Of a stretch of 64,000 nt of DNA, positions 16,847 to 28,783 are shown in pieces; the stretch's first letter is position 1; every line of letters starts with the position of its first letter. Below the pieces are notes generated by a model, which was given only the letters and a program-made list of their open reading frames with translations, was not told the origin of the DNA and did not search any database. The translations under genes were made by a program, and so were the position numbers. Origin of the DNA: Piscicola geometra (Eukaryota; Annelida; Clitellata; Hirudinida; Piscicolidae); assembly GCA_943735955.1 (NCBI GenBank), contig OX030967.1, positions 5,581,759-5,645,758 on the forward strand, written 5' to 3'.

Positions 16847-17845
16847 TTTGATGTTTTGAAACAGGTTGTTAATTATTTTTTAATATTTCGTGTTTATATG
16901 TATGTTTATTTATTTATTGACGTAAATACAAATAAAAGTTAAATAGAGTTGTTACATAAAAAAATATTTATTAATTTAAATTTTAAATATGAGAAAAAAA
17001 AATTTAATCAGGTAACTTTTTTTAATTGCTATGTTTTTTATACTTTGTTCTAATATTTTATAAATAATTTTTGAAGTTAGTCACTTTGATGATGATTAAT
17101 CAAAAATAATATAAGCGTCAATAGAAGTTATATTTAAAGACGTGTTGACTCATCCATTAAGGAAACATCTATCTGTCCGAACCACTCTTTAAAAATCAAC
17201 CACAAAACACGAACAAACTTTCAAACTACACCTCGGCCCCTCCACATCAAGCCACAAAGGTCAAGGCCACAATGTCAAGGCCACAAAGACGCTGAAGCTG
17301 ACAGCGCCAAGATTCCAGTGCAGCTGCACACTTGCCTGGGATTTTCTAAACTCTGTTAGCCTTTCAATACATGAAAGCTTTTTATTTTTGAAATCAAAGA
17401 CTGAGAATTTACTGCCTCGGAAACGGATGCTTACCTTTGTTTCTCAGCTCTCTCAGATTCTGGTTCAGGCGTGACTGATGAGACGAGTAAATGAACGAAT
17501 AAAGTATTCACCGACTCACTTATTCACCTATCACAAAAAGCATAAATTCCAAATATACCTCTAATAAATTCTTTGAAATTTCTCAAATATATCTAAAAGC
17601 TAATTGCAAAAAAGTCTTATTTATAATTTATTCTACATTTGTTAGGAGAATTACGTACGTTTGACGTAGATTTTATTCTTAAAAAGAAAACAACAATAAA
17701 GAACCCTGATTAAACGAATAAATATAGAGATATGTGGAACTAGTTTTAGTCTTAAAAGCTTAAAAGGTTTTCAAAGAATTTAAAAACAACTGATTCAGCT
17801 GATAACTAAAGAGACACTCCATTTTTGGTCTAGCAAGCGAGCAAG
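16847..17845. other. Divergent promoter region between TBC copies 3 and 4
   Basis: About 1 kb separates the two divergent ATGs. It is AT-rich apart from a GC-richer block at 17212-17347, which is an antisense copy of the metalloprotease 3' terminal exon (listed separately). No clear core promoter element seen. Confidence 0.4.
17212..17347 (-). pseudogene. Stray antisense copy of the MMP 3'-terminal exon
   Basis: On the minus strand it reads the C-terminal coding segment VQLHW-LGAVSFSVF and 3' flank of the metalloprotease genes (28690-28810 and 33290-33400), with a small internal duplication around the GTGGCCTTGAC segment. It has no upstream exon and sits between two TBC genes about 11 kb from the MMP genes. 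A noncoding fragment. Confidence 0.75.
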
Positions 17846-20800
17846 ATGAGCAGAACGGAAAGAATGAGAGAAATTGTCAAAAAATACAGATATGTTTGTG
17901 AATAACTGCACCAAACTTTTTTTTCGAATAAAACATATCTTTCACATTCATTTTCCGTTTTCACTTATTCATCAATCCTTCCTTAAACTTCTGCTCCAAC
18001 ACATAGAGGACACCTCTCTCTCAAGAATCCCCTGTCGATGTTGACAAATATGGCTTTTTGCGGTTACTTTTTTGTCATCTCTCATAAAACATTTTTGAAG
18101 TTTAAACATTAACTCTTTTTTAATATTTCAAATATTTGCTTTTTTCTCCAGAAATCCTCGGAGTCGGGTAGTATTGAGTTCAGCAGCAGCAGGACCAGTA
18201 AATAAAATCAACACAAACTCCTACCGTCACCACTATTTTGACCATCACTATCATTTTGACCATCACTATCATTTTGACCATCACTATTGTACTGTACTGA
18301 CCACCACCACTCCCCATTTTATTTACCACCACCACCACCATCACAACCACAGCCAAAGCCATTTGACCATTTTCAATACCACTACCATCTCCAATTGACC
18401 ACCACTTTCACACGCACAACCACCACCACCACCTCAACCACCACCTCAACCACTGCCACCACCACCACCACCACAACCACAACCACCACCACTTCAACCA
18501 CCACCACCACCACAACCACCACCACCACCTCAACCACCACCACCACCTCAACCACCACCACCACCACTACCTCAACCACCACCATCTCAACCACCACCAC
18601 CACCACTACCTCAACCACCACCATCTCAACCACCACCACCACCGCTACCTCTACCACCACAACCACCACCTCAACCACCTCAACCACCACCACAACCACA
18701 ATCACCACCACCTCAACCACCACCACCACCGCTACCTCAACCACCACCATCTCAACCACCACCACCACCACAACCACCACTTCAACCACCTCAACCACCA
18801 CCACAACCACAATCACCACCACCTCAACCACCACCACTACCACAAGCACCACCACCACCTCAACCCCCACCACCACCACCACCTCAACCACTACCACCAC
18901 CACAACCACCACCACCACCTCAACCACCACAACCACCACCACCACCTTAACCACCACCACCACCACAACCACCGCCACCACCACCACCACAACCACCACC
19001 ACCACCACCTCAACCACCACCACCACCTCAACCACCACCACTACCACAACCACCGCCACCACCACCACAACCACCACCACAACCACCGCCACCACCACCG
19101 CCACCACCACCACCACCACCACCACCTCAACCACCACCACCACAACCACCACCACCACCACAGACGCCTGAAGAAGAGCATGCATTAGCGCAGTGGCAGA
19201 TCGTCATCAACGAGTGGAAGGTCAACCGGGGAGGCTCTAAGGTGACGGCCAAAGAGAATAACAAATAATTAATTCAGTTGCGCAATTGTTTTTGGTGTTG
19301 TATTTCATTATAATGTATTGCATTTTATTCAATTGTATTATCTTTTTTTGTATTGTATTGTATTGCAACACACTTTATTGTATTTTATTTTTACTAAATG
19401 CTACTGCAAATCTCGGCGATGCAGCTCTCAAAGCTGGCTTTCGAAGGAGTCCCACAACAAGCCCGAAAGGAAGTTTGGTCTTTGATGTTGGACGTTGCGG
19501 AGAAGAAAAGTTCTTTTCCACCAGGAAGCTATGAGGTGCTTCGGAGTGTTTGTGAGCAGAAAGAACACACTTGAAACTCACTTTGGTTTTACATTTTGTT
19601 TGGAAACTTCTAGTGGTTGTAAAATTGTAAAATAAGTAATTAATTAATAATTATAGTTTTTTTCTCCAATTTTAGAACTTGAAAAACAGAATTGAGGAGC
19701 TCGCAGTGTTCGAACACATCAATCAAATCGACGCAGATATCGGGAGAACATTTGGCGATCATATTCTCTTCTGCATTCAATTTTGCGCCACGTTGGTGCG
19801 GTGGAAATAATTGGAAAATATTGCTTTTATGAAGACGTTTTGAATAATTGGGAAAAATATTAAATTATATAATTTTATTAAGTTTTACTAATAACTTATT
19901 AACTAATTACTCTAAACACCTTAAAACTTAATAAATTTCGTAACAGTAAAGTTTAAAGCTTTTTTTTATAACCTTCCATGAAATCTAAGAACTCGAAAAG
20001 TATTTACAATTCAGGCAGCAGAAGCTCTTTTTCGTGTTGGCAAGTTTGTCGATCTTCCACCCGATCCTGGGCTACACACAAGGCCTCAATTCAATCGCAG
20101 GACTCCTCCTCATGTTCATGTCCGAAGAGGTGGTTGGAGCGTCGAGAAAAATAACCAATAATTGAAAAAAAAAAGTTTTATATTTTAATGATTTTTGAAA
20201 TGTTATTTGAATAATTTTAAATTATATTAAAGTGTTTTTATTCTTTTTCAGGACACTTTCTGGGCTTTGGATACCCTCATAATGAACCCAAAATACGATC
20301 TGCATGGTTAGTAATTTCTAAACAATCTTTTGAATTATGCGCTTTCAGTTCATTTTCAACCCATCCACCATTTGCTTTTTGTGAACTATTCTTCGACGAA
20401 TTAATAAGGTCTTTACGTAGAGGGCTTTCCAAAACTGCCTTTCATCACGGAGCAGCACTCGCTTAACCTTCAACAACTGAACCCAAAGCTCGCCAGTCAT
20501 TTGGTTGGTTGTCATAAATCTAATTTTTGAAAAATTATTATTAAATTTTAAAAAGGTTCCTTTAGATTATCAATCTATGTGCCCAATGGGCGTTTATCAA
20601 CTTATTAAATTAATGTTTAAATTAAATTGAAATGTTAATTAAAAAAACGGTATAATAAATAACGATGAAAAATTTTATCCCAACTCAGGATAAAATTGAC
20701 GTGAATTCTCACCTTTACATTCCCAGATGGATTCTTTCATGCTTCTTAACAAATGTAAAGAATTTGCTTCATAATGTTTTTTCACAAATTTATTTCTCAA

Positions 20801-21257
20801 ATCTGAAGCGCAAATCAATGTTAGGTATCAAGAACGTTTAATGGATTTCAATTTACACTTTTAAAGTATCTTTTTCCCCCTCCAACCAGCTTCCTTTTCA
20901 TCTTTGCCTCCGTCTTTGGGACGTTTTTTTGGCTGATGGATTTGTCGTTTTTGTGGGCATGGCGTTTACACTGATTGACATTTTCAAAGGTGGATGGCAA
21001 TGATTTTTGGACGGTTTATTTTAATAAATAAAATTAAAATTCTAAAATTCTCTACAGACGATATACGAAAAATGAATCAAGAGAAATTTCTTATATTCAT
21101 TCAAACCTTGGAGCATCATCCAAAGCTGGAAACTTGCGCCGATATGATCTTCAAGACACTGAGTGAAAACATCAAAGAATTGAACTTTCTATTCTTTCCT
21201 GCTTGCCACGGCCAAGTCTCAAGCGAGCTATGGAACAAACGACTAAGAGGGGTCTGA
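17846..21257 (+). CDS. TBC-domain RabGAP, RN-tre/USP6NL-like (TBC copy 4)
   Basis: Twelve exons join in phase to 357 aa: 17846-17893, 18007-18062, 18152-18197, 19164-19241, 19425-19535, 19676-19791, 20015-20129, 20252-20306, 20421-20503, 20689-20754, 20890-20989, 21058-21257. Motifs: DKYGFL, QWQIVINEWK, EGVPQQARKEVW, arginine finger in IDADIGRT, glutamine finger in GYTQGLN, MSEEDTFWAL, EGFPKLPF, PRWILSCF, LRLWDVFL. Exon 9 is 12 nt shorter than in the paralogues (FFQ-type residues before EGFPK are missing). The GIP motif is GVP, and the usual RG of the first TBC box is AR. Catalytic fingers are intact. It is the most divergent copy. Intron 3 is a roughly 0.97-kb ACC-rich repeat. Confidence 0.84.
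18297..19163 (+). repeat. (ACC)n microsatellite filling TBC copy 4 intron 3
   Basis: About 870 bp of ACC/TCA/ACA triplets. It ends in ACCACCACCACAG, which is itself the splice acceptor of the exon at 19164. The preceding 100 bp of the same intron is a 21-bp-type GACCATCACTATCATTTT repeat (18230-18290). The poly-T and poly-V frames are noncoding. Confidence 0.95.
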
Positions 21258-22068
21258 GCAGAGAAGTATCCCTTGATGCGATCGTCGTGTCCACTGCTGA
21301 AATAAAGTTTCGCTGTCATGAAAGATTTAATAATTATCATTTCAACTATTCTAGAGTAATAGATTTTTTTACAAGATTTTTATCGAATATTTTTCACAAA
21401 AATCTTGCAAATATATTCACAATTTAGTTATAACGTTATTTTAACATCTCCTCTGCACTGCCATTTCTCGATTATTTTATTTATTTTACCATCTACTGAA
21501 CATCTCTTTATTTTGAACCTTTTTTCATGAAAGCATTAAATTATTTAAAATAAAACAAAAATTGTTTTTCTTTATTTTTTTTAATATATATTCAGAATTT
21601 CTATATTTAGACTAAACTCAAACACGAATAATTAAAAAATAAAATAGGAAAAGTATTTTTTTATAATTATAAAACTTGAGAAAACAAATTTTTAAATATA
21701 TAAAATTTGAAATAGCAAGATTTATTTGAACAATATTTATTAAAATGTTAAATTTTATAAAGCAATGTTAATGCTTCATTGAAGCATTAAAAAAACTTTT
21801 ATTTCAAAACGAGATCTAAATGAAATATTTTCCCGTATAATTAAATATTTTTTATTTAGTTTTCTCAGTTTTTCCATTTGAAGTTCTTTTGAAAAATGTG
21901 AGCCAATATTTTCTGAAAAAAGTTTATTTTCTTGTTAATTTGTTGCAACTTAATAAGAAATAATTATTAATGAACACTTGGGTTAATACGAAATATATAA
22001 AAACTATAAAAAAAATATTTTATTTCAGCGTAAAACAAACTCAAAACTTTGAAGAGAAACTCATTTTT
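21258..22068. other. AT-rich intergenic region
   Basis: 3' flank of TBC copy 4 (plus strand) and of the small minus-strand gene below. An AATAAA on the minus strand at about 22019-22024 would serve the latter. No coding signal seen. Confidence 0.4.
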
Positions 22069-22603
22069 TCAGAGTTGGAACAACAGTGCTGATCTTGAGA
22101 TTGTTGTTGTTTCTAGAATCTATAAGTTATAAATACTAGGTTATAGTTATTGACTATAACAGATGGTTGTTTTTTGAAATAAAATAACCACTCACTCATT
22201 CCTTCCCTGCCTTCCTCACTCACTCATACCCTCCCTCCCTCCCTCCCTCCCTCCCTCTCTCCCTCACTCACTCACTCACTCACTCACTCACTCACTCACT
22301 CACTCACTCACTCACTCACTCACTCACTCACTCACTCACTCACTCACTCCCTCCCTCCCTCCCTCTCTCCCTCCCTCCCTCACTCACTCACTCCTCCCTG
22401 CCTTCCTCACTCATTCCTTCCATCCTTCCCTCCCTCCCTCCCTCCCTCACTCACTCACTCACTCACTCACCATCTTCATCTGACATGACTAGAACGAAGG
22501 CAACGATCACTAACAGAATCAAGAGAAGCACCAAGATAACAACAACTGGTGTCAACGAGACATCACCATATAATCGCTGAGCCACCTTCTTAAAATTCTC
22601 CAT
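22069..22603 (-). CDS. Candidate 58-aa single-pass membrane micropeptide, two exons
   Basis: Exon 1 (22603-22471) encodes a short charged N-terminus (MENFKKVAQRLYGD), then an uninterrupted hydrophobic stretch of about 24 residues (from LTPVVVIL to AFVLVM), then an acidic end (SDED). A donor GTGAGTGAG follows. Exon 2 (22112-22069), after an acceptor TTCTAG, joins in phase 1 and adds a 14-residue tail ending LLFQL and a TGA. An AATAAA lies about 45 nt downstream. The intron is mostly (GTGA)n/(GGGA)n repeat. Topology resembles small transmembrane regulators, but I recognise no family, and both exons are short, so the model could be wrong. Confidence 0.45.
22197..22470 (+). repeat. (CTCA)n/(CCCT)n microsatellite
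   Basis: Alternating CTCA and CCCT tetranucleotide blocks. On the minus strand the repeat is GTGA and starts at the splice donor of the candidate micropeptide gene. Confidence 0.95.
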
Positions 22604-24056
22604 ATCTGTGGTTGTTGTTGTTGATGTTGTTGTGTTTGTCAAAATCTTATTTGTTTGTTATGTTAATGCTTTTATTAGTGTTGTTGCTTGTGCCACTGTT
22701 ATATGGTTCTTTTTCGGTGTTGTCATGTTACGGCTAATGATGGGGTTAGTAGTATTGTAGTGTTGTTGGATAACCTCTAGGGAATTCGAAAATAAGTGGT
22801 TAAAAAAATAATATCAATTTTTTGTTTTAGTTATTTAATATCTCGTGTTATTATCAGGGCATAAAATATCACGAGTTTTAGAAATTAGCTTTTTAAATAA
22901 TATTGTCTTGAGCTCTCCCATACGCTACAAAGTGAGTTTTTTTAATGAAATCTAATTTAATTTGAACATACTATAATGTAGTCTACATTCTACATTCTCA
23001 AACTAGCCTGGAGTTGATGTTCCATTGAAACTGCTATTGAATATATTCGTTTGGTCTGCCATTCTCCCACTTTTCAAGTACTCATCCCTTCACTCATCTG
23101 GTAAATTTAATTCAAATCAGTCGCTATCTGTGTTTAAATATACTTTTAAATATAATATATATAATTTAAGTTTATATGTATGTATATTAAATATAATTTC
23201 AGATATAATATATACGATTTAAGTATATATGTATGCTTTTACAGTGGTGAAGACTCGGAAGCTTTCAAACTGCAAGGGAAACTGTTGCAGAAAGATGTCG
23301 TCATTGTGGACATTTCAATGACTTTCGGCATTTCAATAGCTACAATTAGTTCAAAAAATCTCTGGTTTTATTTCTGAGAGTTTTATTATGAATTAATCAA
23401 CTGTTTCGGTTCTGTTCTGAAATTTATGAAATTTTCATAGTTTTGATTTGAAATTGAGTAGTAATTTTAAGAATTTAGCTGAAACATCCGAACTTTATTT
23501 AGATTTAATTTTCCAAAAAACTTTCTAAATCTGTGTTTTTATTTTTTTGTAAACGCTTTTTATTTAAAAAAAATACATCGATAATAAATAGTTTTTTAAT
23601 TATTTTTTTAAATAAAATAAAATTTTAATTTCTTAGAATAAAAAATAATAAATTTTAAGCTGTCGATGAAAAATAGTAAACAATTTTGAGGTCAAGTTAA
23701 ATGAAAATTTTTCATAACGTAATTGTGACGTAAATTAAATGTTTACAAAATATTCAATAATAACTGGATCAACATCGTAAAAAGTAGGTTCAGGATTATC
23801 TGATTAATCAATGATGTTTTTAGTACCAGTTTATTTGGAAAACCTATTTATTTATTTGTGAAATAAACAAAATTATTTCATACAGAGTCACCATCTTTCC
23901 ACCATTTTTCACTTGAAGAGGTACTCGCCGTGAGCTGAACCTCCCTTGATGGATGTCTGAGCTTAACAGATAAAGGTGTGTGCAGGAAAATTGAATCCAA
24001 TTCTATTGATGAAGCCCTCTAGTGACCAATTTAAATATTTTTATAGATTCAAGACC
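22604..24056. other. Intergenic, with two orphan exon-like segments
   Basis: Mostly AT-rich, with a GTT-rich patch at 22610-22680 directly upstream of the micropeptide ATG on the minus strand. The only coding-like parts are the two segments at 23007-23100 and 23245-23321 (listed separately). The last 100 bp is the 5' UTR of the first metalloprotease. Confidence 0.4.
23007..23321 (+). CDS. Possible 3'-terminal exon pair of an unidentified gene
   Basis: Segment 23007-23100 follows an acceptor (CTAG), has a hydrophobic run (LLLNIFVWSAILPLFKY) and ends at a GTAAAT donor in phase 1. Segment 23245-23321 follows TTTTACAG, joins in phase and ends in TGA with a short cysteine-containing tail (SNCKGNCCRKM). 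No start codon exon could be found upstream. A possible small exon ends at 22932 (GTGAGT donor). I do not recognise the product; it may be a decayed or chance model. Confidence 0.2.
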
Positions 24057-27000
24057 ATGTTTTTGTGGCATGAAGTGATGCTGTTGCTGGCTCTTTGTGA
24101 AAATGTTTTTTCGCAAAATACAACGTATCAAACGTACAAAGAGCAAAGGGTGAGTCACTGTGCTTATTAATGTAAAGGCTTTTATGGATTTAATCTTTAA
24201 TTTTAATTTTTTATGAACTTTATCCTAATTCTGTATTAATTGAATGTTGGATGACATAATTTCTTTACTTACATTCGAAATGTAACAAAATATTTTTTCC
24301 ATTAAATTTTTGTATTAAATTTTTGTATTAAATTTTTGTATTAAATTTTTGTATTAAATTTTTGTATTTAATTTTTGTATTAAATTTTTGTATTAAATTT
24401 TTTTGTTCAATTTATGTATTAATTTTTTTTAGTAAATTTTTTTAGTAAATTTTTTTAGTAAGTTTTTTTAGTAAATTTTTTTAGTAAATTTTTTTAGTAA
24501 ATTTTTTTAGTAAATTTTTTTATTAAATTTTTTAAGTAAATTTTTTTAGTAAATTTTTTTAGTAAATTTTTTTAGTAAATTTTTTTAGTAAATTTTTTTA
24601 GTAAATTTTTTTAGTAAATTTTTTTAGTAAATTTTTTTAGTAAATTTTTTTAGTAAATTTTTTTAGTAAATTTTTTTAGTAAATTTTTTTAGTAAATTTT
24701 TTGGTAAATTTTTTTAGTAAATTTTTTTATTAAATTTTTTATTAAATTTTTTTATTAAATTTATTTATTAAATTTTTTTATTGACTTTTTTTATTACATT
24801 TTTTTGTAAAATTTATTTATTAACTTTTTTACTAGATTTTTTTATAAATTTTTTTATAAAAAAAAAAAAAAATTAAATTAAATTGTAACATTTGTTAAAT
24901 TAATTTTTTCTCCACTATACCACATTTTTATCTCCTTATACAGGACTTCTTTTTGCAATACAAATACATGGGAAGATCTAGAGCAAATTCGAACATGGAA
25001 AGATTGGGGGAAGCTTCGGATGAGTTCAAGGAAGCCGTCAAAGCTTTCCAGTTCATGTACGGACTAAATATAACGGGTGAGTGTTGAGGTAGAAAGGTTG
25101 GAGTGGTGTGGCTGTGGTTGTGATAGTGAGGTTGGAATGGTGTAGTTGTAGTGGTTTGGTTAGAGTGGTGTTGGTATAGTAGTGTGGATGGAATGGTGTA
25201 GTTGTAGTGGTTTGGTTAGAGTGGTGTTGTTGTAGTAGTGTGGATGGAATGGTGTAGTTGTAGTGGTTTGGTTAGAGTGGTGTTGTTGTAGTAGTGTGGA
25301 TGGAATGGTGTAGTTGTAGTGGTTTGGTTAGAGTGGTGTTGTTGTTGTAGGGATGTGGCTTCTGATAAATGGATTTTCGGGGAATATGATGATGTAGAGT
25401 GGTGTCTGAAGAAATGGAAAGATGTCGCTGTAATTAATGTTTTTGATAATTTTTGTATGTTGTGGACAGGGTTGAGTACTATACCATAATGCAGTAGCGC
25501 CCAATCGCCACCACGCAGGCGAAATGAACGAGGAGTCGATAAGAAGCATGGGCCTTCCCCGATGCGGGGTGCCCGATTTTGAGGATCCCTCAGACTTCAT
25601 CAGAAGGAGGATGAAAAGATATTATACATGTAGTAAGTGGAAATTGTTGCTTAAAGTGAGATGGTGTGGGTGAAGATAAAAAAAGAGATAGTTAATGAAA
25701 ATGTAAAGGGTTATTAAAAAAGATTTAAAAGAACAAATTGCTAAATTAAATGTGTCAAACAAAAGGATCATTGGTAGGGAAATAAATTATAATTCATTTA
25801 ATTAAATACATAATATTTACCTAGCAATCTAATAGAAAAATAACATCTCAAATATACCTCACTTCATGGGTGGTGATCCTGGGGGTCCTGGGGTTCGGAC
25901 TCCCCCACTCTTTGGTAGTGAGGGGCCCACCTTAATCGCCACCCATTCTGGGTAAGACCATTCCAAGATTTGCAGCCGATCACCGTCCCTGCTTCACTCA
26001 ACACTCATATGATAATATTATTTAATCACACGTCATTCAAATTATATTTTTAACATTTTTCATTTGAATCAAAAGATGGATTGAAATTCGAAGATAACCC
26101 AGTCTGCTACCGATTCATCTCCTTTCCTCCTAAGCTCCCTCAACAAGAAGTCAGAGCTGCTTTCAGAAAAGGTTTTGACGTAGGTGACTTTTTTCCATAA
26201 CCAAAAGTTTCCATAGTAACCTAAACACAATAATAATCAATATACCAAAACCAATTAGGAACCAAGATTTAAAAAATTACTTTCAACTTATTCAAACCAC
26301 ATTTTATAAAACCATCACAGGCTTGGACCGAAGTGGCAAATGTACATTTCCTAGAAGTCCAACCAACGCAAGAAGCTCGTATCAAAATAGCTTTTGTAAC
26401 TGGCCATCATGACTGTTACTTACCACCATTTGACGGCCCTTATCCTTATGCACACGCCGCATATCCCGGCCGGAACACCCACGGTGAAATACATTTCAAC
26501 AACGAAACCGAATGGTCGCTTGATCCTGCGCGAGGTTGACTTGGCGGTGGTTTTGTGTTGCTGTTGTTGTTGTAGGTGGGTATTATGGCGTGTTGCTTGT
26601 GGTGTTGTGATAAAGGTGTGGTGGGATAATTAATGGCGTGGTTTGTATTCGCGTGGAAGAAGAATGGGGGTTGAAATGGGTGATCGAAGTAAAAAAGAGA
26701 TAGAAATGTAAAATTAAAACCTATATATTTTTATAAATGTTCCACAAAAAAAAGAAAACTTCCATTAAACCGCCATTAAACTACCAAAAAACGCAAACAA
26801 CTACACAGATATTAACCTTTACGCTCTTATACTGCACTATATTGGTCACTCCATGGGGATAGCACACTCAAATTATTATGGTGTGGTCATGAGTCCGTGT
26901 TACATCAACCAACATGAGCTGCATCCCGATGACATCGAAGCAGCTCAGGCCTTATACGGTGTGTTTCAGAAGATGTTTGACTGGAAAAACTTTGGAAAAT

Positions 27001-28783
27001 ATTAGTATTTTAAAATAATAAATTATGAAAAAGAATATAGAAGAGTAAATGGTTGAAATTTTCGAACACTATTTGAAATGAATTTGTAGGATAAAACTTG
27101 GTTGTGGGACGGTATAAAAATGTCAAATGTATTGAGAACTATTTCAAGATAAACTAAAATGTAATGTTTAATTTTCATGCAAAATATTAATCATTGGAAT
27201 CTTTATGTATTTTAACTTTTTTCGTCCCATATTGAAATCAGGACCCCCAGTTCCAGTTACAAGAACTGAAAAAATCCCAGAAACAACGACTGTGCGTAGA
27301 GTTGAAATTCAAGATCGAAGTGAAGAAGTTTGTAAACTCACCAGAGTGGACGCCATCTGCTCTGTTGGGAATGCCATCTTGATCTTTTCGGGTCGGTGGT
27401 TTGGGAGGGATGAGCGATTGTTTTGGTGGTGTTTTCATTGAGAAATGATTGGTTGGTGCAGTGTGCGTGTAATTTAGACTTTCTTGAAAACAAAACAAAA
27501 CATTTAAGCCAACAGAAGAATAGCTAATTAACCTCAAGCAAAGTGTAACAAACAACCAGGTTCCCTGTTTTTGATCAGAAACGGTGATGATATGGATCCC
27601 AAAAATGTTCGTGTTCACGACTTAAACACCGCCTTACCAAGCCTCACCACTGGCTCGGTTGACTTTGCCATTGTTGATAAACCTAGCCAAAACAAAAGCC
27701 TTGTAAGACTGCATTCGGTTGGTTGTGCTTGTGTGTGTGTATAGAGTTTAAATCATTACCACAACTTCTACACCATTAAAACTTCCTCGCCATCACGCCA
27801 ACTACTCCACCGAAACATCTCACTCTCCGGTAGAAAGGGAAAGTCTGGAAGTATGAATTCAAAGAAGGTCGTGGAATTGACGAGTCAACCTTGCTGCCAG
27901 GCTACCCTAAAAATGAAACGGAAGAAATCACACGCTTCCCGAGTGGAGTTAATGCGGCCTTCACATGGAGTAAAAATGGAATGCAATACTACTTGACAGG
28001 TTGCGCTCTTGGAAATAAAGCACTGAAAAATATAAGAAGGCATTGATCAAAAAAATGATGTTTTTAAATTTGAGCCTATTCTACTATCCTATTCTTTTCT
28101 TGTTCTCAAGCTGAATCTCATAAACTTAGAATTAAAACTCTTCAAATAGCCAATATTTAAAAATACATTTTCAATTTTTTTTCTTCCATCGAAATTCTTT
28201 TTACTCTCATCATTCTGTCACCGCTTCCTCCTACTCTTCAGACAACGAGTACTACCGCCAGCGAAGACAACACGCATCAATGGCTAGGACATACCCCAGG
28301 AATTTGAGTTTCTGGCAAGGCCTCCCTAACAGCATCGACGCAGCGTTTTCTCACAAAACTAAAGAATCAGTATTGACAACTTATTTCTTCAAAGGGTATT
28401 ATATGTACACTTACGACGATGAGGCTGACCAGGTGAGTAGTAGTGCAAACATTTCAAAATTTGTAATTAATATTTTTCTACTATTATTTTTCCTTGCTTC
28501 CTTTTCTTGCTCTACCTCATTCAATCTCATTTAGTCTTCCACACCAACATTCCAGCATCACCATCACCATCTTCCCTAAACATTCCCTGTCACTAAGCAA
28601 CCATCTCCTCAGATTGACAGCAGGTTAAAAATAAATATCGGCCGTTTTTTTGGCTGTCACTACAGTCTTCCAATTGAAGAAGGGCTACAAGAAGTCAGCA
28701 AATCCCAGGCAAGCGTACAGCTGCACTGGAATCTTGGCACTGTCAGCTTCAGCGTCTTTGTGGCCTTGACCTTTGTGGCTTGA
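24057..28783 (+). CDS. Matrix metalloprotease-like pseudoenzyme with hemopexin domain (MMP A)
   Basis: Eleven exons join in phase to 542 aa: 24057-24149, 24944-25076, 25519-25632, 26076-26179, 26321-26534, 26809-26958, 27242-27391, 27560-27702, 27834-27999, 28242-28432, 28613-28783. Order: signal peptide (MFLWHEVMLLLALCENVFS), prodomain with cysteine switch PRCGVPD, furin-like RRRMKR, catalytic domain, linker, hemopexin repeats (DAICSVGNAILIFSG; FPSGVNAAFTW; LPNSIDAAFS), and a hydrophobic C-terminus suggesting a GPI anchor. The zinc site reads HYIGHSMGIAH: the three histidines remain but the catalytic Glu is Tyr, so proteolysis is not expected. The Met-turn (VVMSP) is kept. An in-frame ATG at 24008 exists, but the signal peptide starts at 24057. 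Confidence 0.88.
24297..24860 (+). repeat. 13-bp AT-rich minisatellite in MMP A intron 1
   Basis: Tandem 13-mers, first ATTAAATTTTTGT and then AGTAAATTTTTTT, about 40 copies in all, ending in an A-run. It lies wholly between exons 1 and 2. Confidence 0.9.
25100..25350 (+). repeat. 56-bp minisatellite in MMP A intron 2
   Basis: Four or so tandem copies of a roughly 56-bp unit rich in GGTGTAGTTGTAG and GGTTAGAGTGG. Absent from the matching intron of MMP B, so it expanded after the gene duplication. Confidence 0.85.

Noticed and set aside
18287..19185. 294-codon Thr-rich and 267-codon Val-rich frames
   Set aside because: ACC repeat inside intron 3 of TBC copy 4, bounded by phase-compatible exons.
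23976..24056. N-terminal extension of MMP A (and the matching one in MMP B at 29603-29701) upstream of MFLW
   Set aside because: The upstream frame is open in both genes, but the signal peptide begins at MFLW and an acceptor-like TTATAG/TTCATAG lies between the two ATGs, so the extension is probably 5' UTR or intron.
24297..24860. CRISPR-like array of regularly spaced repeats
   Set aside because: Units are contiguous 13-mers without spacers, in an animal intron.
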